64,000 nt of DNA from Watersipora subatra (taxonomy: Eukaryota > Bryozoa > Gymnolaemata > Cheilostomatida > Watersiporidae), in assembly GCF_963576615.1 (NCBI RefSeq), contig NC_088712.1:28425870-28489869 (forward strand), written 5' to 3'. The notes beneath the pieces were generated by a model, which was not told the DNA's origin, searched no databases, and was given only the letters and a program-made list of their open reading frames with translations. Below are positions 35,601 to 47,600 of the stretch, piece by piece (the first letter of the stretch is position 1; the number at the start of each line of letters is the position of its first letter). The translations under genes and the position numbers were made by a program.

Positions 35601-38600
35601 CGTAGGGATGTTTAGACCGATTTAGAATAATAGAGATGGGTGTTTTAAAATCCATTAATATCTAAATTCAGCCTTAAAAATAATATCAGTCTTTTCTGAA
35701 AGATAGCTAAGCTATTTAGCATTGCATATTTACAAAAGCGCGATAACAACGCTAGCTTGTGATAAAACCGCGCTTTTTGAGCTCATTTTTCTCGGCGTTC
35801 AGCCCATTTAAACATCATGTAACAAGCTACGAGCAATTTTAAATAGTTTATATACCTTTCATAAAAATCTGAAATTATTTTACAGGCTGGATTTAGATAA
35901 TAATGGGTTTTAAGACACCAATCTCTATTATTCTAAATCGGACTATACATTCCTAACTTCCATTCCTGAAAAAGCTAGGCTTCGTCACATACTTATGGGC
36001 GGAGCTTGTAATGCCGATTGTGTTGTTTTCAAAACGGATATTGAGACGCTTTAAAAAAGCCTAAATGACTTTGAAGGTTAGTGGACTAATCTTTATTTTG
36101 AGTACAAAATCGGAATCAGCGTGTCTGATTTACCTAGTAAATACGATAAAAGTTCTTTGTGACAGTTATGGTTTAATATCTGAGTTGCAATTAACTGGAG
36201 CTAAGAAAAGTTCTTTTTAAGTTAATAACTTTGAACACATTTTTTATCATTATTAATGTATTTAACAATGCTGTATAGAAGTTCATCGAACTGATTCATG
36301 TTTGCTACAGTACGCAGCAAAAGCTTACTTTTTATATACAGTAGAAATTGAGTTGTGAGCCTCTGCCAATTGCAAGCCCACTTTAAATAGCAGTCTTCGG
36401 TTATCCAACGGTATGTTACAAGCCTGGAATTTATAAGTTATTTAACAGTAATTTATCAAATGTTAAAATTAAATATACAAAAGTAAGTGAGATATACAGC
36501 TAATGTTTAAATATTTGCAGACACTAAAATAAAACTATTTGAATAAATTTATTTCGTATCGTTTGCATCTGCACTGCGGCTACCAGTTTCAGTCTTTCAC
36601 TTCTCCTTCTTTTGGTTTCCCAAGTTCATCTTCACCGCCTTCTCACCTGAAACCTTTCCCACTGTTAAACCAGTTGATATCAACATTAGAATTAATTTTT
36701 TAGCAGAACTAGTATTTATTTTGGCCATCTAGAAGAGCTTTATAAAGAGGAATTGTTATTAACGGCGCAGCGCATATGCGTTCAAACTAAAAAGAATAGT
36801 TTTATTATAGCGGCATTTAGTAACATACAGTATCGTGTTAACCAAAGCTGACAATGGTTGTTTTAATGAAAACATCTAAACTATTTGAAGGATTTTAATA
36901 AGGTCTATATACGGTAATTCTAAATTTTTTGGGTTTCATCTTGAAGACATGAGAGGACGACTCCAAATTTTTTGCAGTAACTTTGCCTTTTCTTTCCCAA
37001 CGTCGCAGTTCCTGTGGTGCACCAGACTAGATACAGACTCACCAGCGCAGACTTTGAGTTTTTGAGCTCTTTCTATTATCTCTGGCACCCACTCCCTTGC
37101 CTCGCCTACGAACACGGCTGTGCTCAGTGCCATGCACCTCTGTCCAGCTGCACCGAATGCTGCACCAACTAGGGCATTCAGGGTTGCCTCCTTGTTAGCA
37201 TCTGGCATGATAACTCCATGATTTTTAGCTCCCTATAAAACAACACATTACGATTGGTGCATTGCTAGTATCTTTATAATGCAGCCTGATAACTTGTTTA
37301 TATTCTAAACTGGGTACCTTTTAGTATGTCTTACTAAAGACCTTGTATCTCTTACTAAAAACCTTGTATCTCTTACTAAACACCTTGTATCTCTTACTAA
37401 AAACCTTGTATCTCTTACTAAAGACCTTGTATTTCTTACTAAAAACCTTGTATCTCTTACTAAAAACCTTGTATCTCTTACTAAAGACCTTGTATCTCTT
37501 ACTAAACACCTTGTATCTCTTACTAAAAACCTTGTATCTCTTACTAAACACCTTGTATCTCTCACTAAAGACATTGTATCTCTCACTAAAGACCTTGTAT
37601 TTCTTTCATCTTTTAGTAAAGACCTTGACTTAAATTTGTGCAACTTTTATAAGGGACTAGCAGTAAGTACGGAGTTGCTTAGGTTTTAATTTCAATCTGA
37701 ATTGCTTTCATGACAACAATCCATGATCACATTCATTGCATCAATTGTCCTTAATGTATGGGAAGAGTATCTAAGAAAAGAATCAAATGGGAAGATGTAT
37801 CTAGAGTTTCTAATCTGATATCGTGGCGTATTTATACGAAAATTAAAAATTCTAAAATTGCCAACTGTAGCAGTTCACGCGGTCTGCTATGTACATACGT
37901 GTACACCCGACAAGCTAATTGTTATGTAATTGCACTTGAGTGCTGTAGCGAAGTGTTTGTGGTGAGCGTTCGATTTCACTGGTGTTTATTTATATATATA
38001 TTCAAACTTCCATCAACGCTGGCTAATAAGTAACATCATGAAATCTACAATAACATGTTAATTACGAATAAACACAAGGAAGTTTAAATTCCAGTAAAAT
38101 AGATATCAACAGTTGCTGAATGAATGTCATTTGAAAGCTTAAATTAAAAGATTATAATAGTAGCTTAAACACAAAATAAAAGATTATAATAGTGGCTTAA
38201 ACAAAACGAACCTTTGGCTTTCTGTCACGTTAGCTTGCCATAGTTTCTGATAATAAAATTCTATGTATTCAACACTTTATTTGCGTTTCAAAGCTAAGCA
38301 TAATAAGTTCCATTCAGCTTTTAGTGGCTGCAGACGGTTGCTAACGCAACGATCTTTCCCTTAGTCTAAATGGTAAACAAGTCCCCGCCCCCCATTGATC
38401 GTGGTCCGAGGCAGCGGGTCTGTCAAACTCATTAGCCAAGTGATCAAACAAGCAAGCGCTAACTACTGAATATAGATTCTGTATGGATATATGTACACAA
38501 ATTTGTGGTTGATCAGCCGCCTAGCCTACTATTATTACGGAATTTACTTGACTGATAAACAACACACAATAAAGTCCTTGCTAAAACTATTTTAAAACTG

Positions 38601-41600
38601 ATTTATTTATTTAAGCAGAGTAGTATAGCAGTGGTTATAGTATTAGGAAAAATACAAGTTAAACAGATTTCAAGTTAGCTACACCAACTGAGTCTGGCAA
38701 TGTTTGAAGTATTCCTGCTTTACCACATTAAATAAGCCGTAAACAACGCGTGGAGCTCTGGTACTTTGCTCTTATAACTCCTCGTGCGAGAATTTTTCAA
38801 CATCACGGCACATCTTATTACAGTAAAGATTATTCTGAAAATACTGATTGTTTTCACATAATAATATCGCGATATATCATGAACATTCTGTTCGTAATTT
38901 CGAATTGTCTGATGATTTTGAAAATCGTGTAGCTTAAATTATTAATCGGTAGTCATCTATATATATTTCTCAAAGTATTTGGATCTGTCATTCCAGCTAT
39001 GGAGCACGTTGATTATTTTATCGATGCGGCCACGCGTTATGACGCCCATGTTAAGAAATATTTTTCGTAAGGTTCGATTACTATATCTGCGGTCAAGGCC
39101 AATTTTTCTCGCGCGACAATTATATTGTCGCGCGATTGTTTCGAGTATAGTGTAATGTCGCGGGATATTGTCTCGAGTAGGAATAGCCTCGACATTATCC
39201 CTCTGTTCAGTCAGACATAGACAGTCCGATGTCTCATTTTTACATTTGTATCAGTATCCAGTGGTACCAGTATCGTCGTATTCAAGTTTTTGATCGATAG
39301 GTTCTGCTGGAACAGTAATCTTTTTGTATACAAACACTTCTATGAAACGAATTGTTATTAATAACTCAACATATTCAGGATTTTTATTTTGTTTTCTCAG
39401 TTCGTATTTTTGTGTCATTACTAAATAATCTTTTATTGTAATCATAGCAAAACCGCCTTAATTTAGCTATTACTTGCTAATGATTTCACATTTACACCTA
39501 AACCCTTTTATAGTTGTTGTTTAATTTATTTGACCTGCACAAACCATTTTCCTCATGATATGAAGTTTGAAAGTTATAGTTGTTTACAGAGTTTAAAGGT
39601 TGACTTGCAACAAAATTCACATTACAGTTATTTGGTATCATTAGATTCACCATGTCTTACTCTGTTGTGTTGTAGGTGCAAAATATGTGGGAATGTGATT
39701 ACAAGCTCTTAAAAGCTCAAAAACGAACAGTTAATTGCAGCCACACGAGACCGCTGTAGTTTGGATTCGCTTTCCAAAACGGCTCAAATGGGACGTAGTT
39801 GTTACAGAATGGTTTCTGTTTACACTTTCATGCAACCTCATTCGTCGAAATATTTTCACAAATATACTTCACGCATTCAATAAAACCATGTCAATTGTTC
39901 TTACGCGTCTGTTCTATCGTCATTGTAATGCTGTCACTTTTAGTGCTGATATCTTATAACTTACCGTAAAAATTCGTTAAACTTTTTAACCATAGCTCGA
40001 AGGAGTACATATCATTGTCTGATAATCATGACGAGCCTGTTGGTCACCTGTGATAATCGAAAAGTGCTGCAAAAATTATTTGCGATGTATTGGGTCACAT
40101 GATCAGATTACGACTTGACGATTAGACCAAGCCGAAACAAAACTGTAAAGTAGCGAGCATCTATATTTGATACGGGGTCTTCGGTAAAACCCGAAAAGTT
40201 TGTCATAAACTAGTGCTACGATAAGTTTTATATTGCACTTTTTATTGGCCTTTCAATTCACCTGAGAACATCACGTGACAAGACAATAACCAAACTGTAA
40301 TGAATACGTCAGAGAAATAAAGAGATTCCAATCTACGGCGGCTTTTCATTTTTGAGCTTTTAAAAGCTTGTAATCACATTTCCACGTATTTGGCACCTAC
40401 AACCCAACAGAGTAAGACATGGTGAATCTTTTGATACCAAATAACTGTAATATGAATTTTGTTGCAGGTCAACCTTTAAAAACCTTTACAATTGTTTTTA
40501 TTTTCTCTCTTAATTTATTTCAATTACACAAAACAATTTTTTCATGATATGTAGTTTGAAAAGTAAAATGGAAAATGTTGCTGTACGTTAAATACAAATC
40601 AATTTTCTGACCAGAGACTTTTTTATCACCCGGGCAACGTCAGGTAGCGCAGCTAGTATATATATAATCTCAAAGTTTGTGTGTGTGCGTGTGTTGAGGT
40701 TTATCTAGATATAGCTATTAAAATATTGGATTGAAGAATCAAGTATCGCAGAAGATTTGATCTCAGAACCGCCCATTACACAGACGATATGCTAAACCAT
40801 TGAACTTAGCGAGATTGATGGATTCATTGGGCGATATATGTCGCTATGCGGGTGAAAATAGGCATACCGCTCTGCACTACAGCGCAACGTCATTTTATGC
40901 TTGCTCTCATTGATCTTATTAGTAAGTTCAGCTTATTTAAATTAGCCATCGGCACTGTGCCAATCTAATGGCAAACAACTACATTACCTGTTGCTGTTTA
41001 TAAACTGATTTTTAATATCGCTAGTTATTACTGAACATGAGCCTGTCTCTCCAGCAGCCCTCAAACTTACTGAAACAATCGTGAGCAAAATAACCAAAAC
41101 CACCAACCATATTAGACTGGACTCTCTTGCCCGAGAGGGCACCACGCTCATAGATATGCTGCCCGGCCCCATCTGATCCAACGAAAGAGATAGCCTTTAT
41201 TGTCGGGTTGTCACAGATGAAGTTGACAGCTACAATCCAGAATTTACAAAGATAGGAATGGATTTATCTCGCTCAGCTATACTATGGCTCACATGATGAG
41301 ACGATTCTCACTAATCAAAACATTTTATAGGTCATGGCACTCCCTCCCTTCATACAATATTCAGAGTTTGTAGAAACTTTATTCTATTGTCTAATCTCTA
41401 CTTTATCTCAACATGCAGACTTCGCAGCCCACTATATATAATTTGAGCAAATATATGATTTGAAACCCAAAATAATTTCCAACAGAATGTTTCCAGTTTT
41501 TTGTAGCATTGCAGTTTTGTAAGTACAAGTTAAGAAGCTGAAAGTGAAAAATGAAAAAGAAACTGTATCTAGTGGGTCAATCTCCTTGATTCTTTTTTTA

Positions 41601-44600
41601 GAACATCAGTCAACACCTCAAGATAACTAATAAAGCATAATAATATTATGCTTTCTTTATTCTTTAAGTATCGAAAATATATGGTAATAATATACAGTAA
41701 GTTAGTTTAGGCTTCACCTATTTAGAGTAAGTTACACTTAATGTCAATATCACTACCCCTACCTCTGCATTGCCAAACCTTTCCCTTCATTTAAGTGTCT
41801 ATAATGCAACAATATGAATATTTTTTTATTAATTTTCTTTTCTCTCTATATTTATTTTTTATTGTTGTATGTAAATATCTGCAGTACTCATTAAAGCGTT
41901 ATCATAAGCCGGATTGGGCTGTGGAACCAATTAAAGGGATTATAATGTATTCTTATTTGAATGTGTGGTTTCAACATACAAGACAGGCCTTCAGACTTCT
42001 TACATTAGCCTGTACATCAAGCAGCTCATCATATAAATGATAAATATTTTATATCAACATGTTCATCCAATAATGCCTTTCAGATTACCACATGTTCCTA
42101 TCAACTTCTCTCAATTGTAGGTTTACTTAACATGTTTAAAACTTGTGTGGACAATGCCAATCTCACAATACAGTCATATCTCAGCATACATATTAAATTC
42201 ATATCACACATACATACCGGTATTAAATTTTTGAAATCGATATATAATGTGAGCAAATGATTGTCTTGACATACAAAGTAATTTCCAAAATGAAATGTCT
42301 GAAAAATCTCAAAACTACAATTTTGTGATACTCAGTTCTCCTTCACATAGTTTGGTTCTATAGTGTTATAATAATATTAAACAGCTTCCCATCTTCATTA
42401 ATTAGATTTAAGATGAATTAAAAGATGACTAGTGTCAGGGTTAGTGATGGAAAAGAGGCAGTGTATTTCTTAGTATTAAAACAGACATTAGACCATGAGA
42501 AAACAATTCTAACAAAAGAATCTCCAAATTTGTCTACAGAATAAAACAAAAAAAGAAAAGTCAGAAACTAGTGAAAGTGAAAAGGTTGACGTGAAAATCA
42601 AAGCTCGGATGAGAAACAAAAGATTTATGAATAATTTACGCTATATAATTAATAGCATTATAATTATTAATATATAATTAATAGCATTATAATTAATAAT
42701 ATATAATTAATAGCATTATAATTAATAATATATAATTAATAGCATTATAATTAATAATATGTAACTAAGCTATAAAGATTTCTAGTCTAAATTAAACTAA
42801 CCCTACGTGTCTAACACCAAAACTACACCTCTATTCACCCGTGCTAGCATGACGATGAAGTGACAACAAACACCTTTCATTCACTATAGACTTTGGTTTG
42901 TAATTTAGCTTTTCATAATGTATTGTGTTATGCGATAAATAATTAGTTCAACTATTAATCAGTAAGTTTTTAGATGTGTAACAAATTATTATTCTTACAA
43001 GAATCTTCGCTTCAACATGCAAAAGAACTAATGGAACATATCAACTTAGTATGCAAAGGTTTGACTGCATCACATGCGACTTATGTCAGTAGCCCATGTA
43101 TATAGGTCAACAATAGCAATCTATAACCTATGTATATAGGTCAACAGTAGCAATATTTATCCCATATACTGTATATAGGCCAACAATAGCAATATATAAT
43201 CTATGTATATAGGTCAGATATAGCAATCTGTAGCCCATGTATATAGGTCAGCAATAGCAATCTATAACCCATGTATACGTTAATAGAAGTCAACACTTAC
43301 AATCTACAGTCCCGTGGATGACGTTAACGACTCCAGCAGGAAATCCAGCCTCATTGGCCAGTTCACAGAGCATCATTGTAGCTCCAGGGTCCCTCTCTGA
43401 AGGCTTAACCACCATAGTGTTACCACATGCAGCTGCCATGGGAAACATCTGCAAATGATGAGTGTAAGATGCAGAGTTAACCGTCACCTAGCGACAAGCA
43501 AGCCACTACCTAGTTAAAGTTATCACTTACTAAAAGGTTATCACTTAAAGAATAGAGAAAGCATAATATTATTATGCTTTATTAGTTATCTTGAGGTGTT
43601 GACTGATGTTCTAAAAAAGAATCAAGGAGATTGACCCACTAGAAGCTGAGATAAAGCCAGCCAAACACATGTCTACCTAATAACGAATCAGAGGAAAACC
43701 CTTCGAAAATCCCGAGAACTGTGACGTATGAAATCGACTTATTGGTAATGTGCCGGAGTTGCGCACCCTTACCGCCGTTACGTATAATGATTGTTTTAGG
43801 CTACGAGATGTGAAACGCTTCTCGCGATAGTAAAGAATTTACAGGCTAGCTCTGGTTTCTCAGGAAAATCAAGCAAACATTCTGTGGTAAAGGCATTTGC
43901 CCACAACCCCTCGCCATGATTTTTCAAAACAGAAGAGCAGATTTTGACTATTGTGCTTCAAATTTTACATGTAACTCGATCTCCACAGATATGCTCCGAA
44001 GATCCTTTGTTCAACGAACGGCGCGTGTATAGTCTATAATATGCGACATCCACGATTTGCAGTTTATTTAGAATAAGAAATGGAAATGTGAATTTTTGTT
44101 CATTCATCATTTTTCTAATGTGTACCTACTGCAGCATTCAGTTGATTTTCATGATTATCGTCACTATTAACAGACTGTAAGTTCACTACAGCCATAATTT
44201 TAAAAAGAATAACTTGACCGTGCGGCTCTTGCTGTAAGAAAAGAAAATGATAACTTTTGATTTGATTTTTCTATTTATCTATTTTCTTATCTATGATTAT
44301 TTTTTATGATTAATACAATAATCATAATGCATATTATACAAAATAATAATATAACTGCCTCTAGAATAAATGATGTAACTAATATAATTTGTAGAAAATT
44401 CCAAATGATAACCGAGATTGATGATTGATTTAATTGATTCTATTTACTAGCTATGGTTAAAAAAATCTGAACAGCGCTAAAGATGAGTCTGAATAGGGAA
44501 GCGAGAGAACAACAAAACTGAGCTGAACTAGCAAGATAGCGACCTAACTAACTAAAGATAGCGAAATGTTGCGAAATAATAGATGCGTGTAATTATTTTA

Positions 44601-47600
44601 TGCTAAAACTAATCTACACGTCAGAGGGACTGGTTCGGAATTATCAGAGCAATGATTGTTAGGCCCAATTTGATTGTTCTATACTTCCAGGGATTAAACC
44701 AATTAAAACACCGTGATTGTTATAGGAGAGCGCATTAGTTGGCTTAATTGACCAATGGCACACAAGTCGATTTCATACGTCATATATTGATGATTACCAA
44801 AACACTTATGTTTTTTGGTAGACCTGTGTTTGGCTGGCTATATCTCAGCTTCTGGTCGGTCAATCTCCTTGATTCTTTTTTTAGAACATCAGTCAACACC
44901 TCAAGATAAATAATAAAGCATAATAGTATTATGCTTTCTCTATTCTTTAACCATAGAGTTATGATTTACCATAGTTATAACTTACCAAAAGGTTATCACT
45001 TATCCATAAAGGTATCATTTACTTATAGAGCTATCACTTCCCATAAAGTTATAACTTACCATAAAGTCATCACTTACCCATAGAGTTATAAGTTACCAAT
45101 AAAATGCTCACTTATCTATAGAGTTATCCCTTACAATGGAGTTATCCCTTACAATGGAGTTATCATTTATCCATATAGAGTTATCACTTATCCATATAGA
45201 GTTATCATTTACCCATTTAAATTATCACCTACCCATAGAGTTATCACTTACTCATAAAGTTGTCACTCACCTATAGAGCTATAACTTATTATAAAGTTAT
45301 CACCTACTCATGGAGTTATTATCTACTCATAGAGTTATCACTTACCCATAGAGCTATCACTTACCATAGAGCTATCACCTATCCATAAAGTTATCACTCA
45401 CTCCTAAAGTTTTCACTTATCCATAGAGTTAGTGCTCACCCATAGAGGAATCATCGCGGGAAAGTTGAACGGAGTAATCCCAGCTGTAACACCAAGTGGC
45501 TCTCTATAGGAATGTATATCCATGTCCTTGGCTACATTTGCCAGCGTCTCACCGAGGCAGAGAGACGTTATGCTGCAGGCGTGTTCAAGGACCTCTGTGA
45601 AAAATAACTGTATGCATTATTAAGCATAAAATGGTAATAGCTTAGTGACCTATTTGTCTGACAGTGTTCATGAAAATACTAATCATGAATGTTAATATTG
45701 ACCTAATTATATGAGAGCTGCTCTATGACCTATATGCATGACAATGGGCAAAATCTCTATGACCTAATTACATGAGAACGCGCAATAGCCTTATGACATG
45801 TTTATATTAAAAAACAGCACTGCTTTCTGATTTATTTATATAAGAGCCAACAGCACCTCCATGACCTACTTACATGATAACTACCAGTTGACCTATTTAA
45901 GTAAGGATGCGCAGCTCCTCTAGGACATATTCATGAGACAGTGAACAGCTGCACTACAACCCATTTATATCGCTGCATAGTTGTTGTATGATCTATTTAT
46001 ATAAGAACCTGTAACTGTGCTATGATCCAGTTGTATGTGGTTGCGCAACTTGTGACATATTTATAGTATTGTACAACTAATATATTGACATACCCGTATT
46101 TATAAAAATGTGCAATTACTATGTGACAGATTTTATGATATTTATGAGATTGTGCAATTACTGTGTGACATTTTCATGATATTGTGCATTTACTGTGTGA
46201 CATACATGTATTTATGAGATTTTGCAACTACTGTGTGACATATTTATGATATTGTGCAATTACTGCGTGACATATTTATGAGATTGTACAACTACTGTGT
46301 GACATATTTATGATATTGCGCAACTACTGTGTGACATATTTATGATATTGCGTAATTACTGTGTGACATATTTATGAGACTGTGCAACTGTTATATGACA
46401 TATTTATGAGATTTCGTGTCTGATCTGCAACATGTTTACATGACACTGTGTGGTCAATATTTGCAACAACCCCATGCCAAAATTTATAACATATCGATTG
46501 ATAATTATACAGCTCGATTATGCAGCCTACAGAACCCCTCCCAGCCTTGTTACTTGACCTATTTTTAATTACACAGACTAGATAACACAAAACTAGACTC
46601 ACGTAAGCCACGCATTACATCTCCTTCAGCATCCACTAAAGTCTTTCCTTGTTCTTGGGTGATGTTGGCAGCAATGTCCTTCTGCAAGTTCAAACAAATA
46701 TCGAACTAGAGCTGAAGTTTTACTCCAAACAGAACGGCAACAGTAAAAACTATTGACTGTCACCTTCTCAAACACGATATCAATAATCAATTTATAAAGG
46801 TATAAAATGAAAAACAACTGCAAATGATATGATGCATTACGATTGCGTTTGTGGCGTCTTGTCACACGCCTTTGGTTATACAATGATAAAAACATTTTTT
46901 AAACTTCAATATTTTTATCATGATCACGGGGTAGATATTTTTCCAAGTTAAAATTAATAAGAGATAGGAGTAACGCTTCAATAAAATGTTACTTACGACT
47001 CCAATATTTCCAATCTAGAACGATAATCATATTTAAAATGTACGTTAGCAGCTTTTACAAACATTTGGACGACCTTTAAAGGTGAAACTTGATGTCCACA
47101 CATCAAGGTATGTTCACACTCAGCAGAGCCATACAGCCAGCATATAAAGGTTGTAGTATACTCAAATATATCCAGCCGTGACAGACAAGGAAGAACTAAC
47201 CAGATTCTTTCTGACAAGATCGGCAAACTTAAAAAGAATCTGCTGACGAGTAAGAACTGTAGTCTGGGACCAAGATTCGAATGCCTTTGCGCAAGAGCTC
47301 ACTGCTGCCTCCATCTCAGCTTGTGTGGCTACGGGCACCTTGGTTATCACCTCATTAGTTGCCTAAAGAACACAAAATCTGTAAAGAACAGCAGAAATTT
47401 GATCTGATGGCAGCTGCCGACTTCCTATCAAATACTACTTCATAAGAACCGGTATAAATTCATATTGGAGAAGTCATAAGTTATGTATGTATATTAGTAC
47501 CCCGGCACAGAGCCGTATAGCTCCACAAAGTTTCTGGCTAAAAACAGGAAACAAAAACGCTTATTTCCTAACAAACCCGACCGACATAGTGATCTCTAAT

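Noticed and set aside
37305-37643. Open frames on both strands of the 20-bp array
   Set aside because: Repeat translations (LVRDTR, FSKRYKV) in an intron; no start context or homology.
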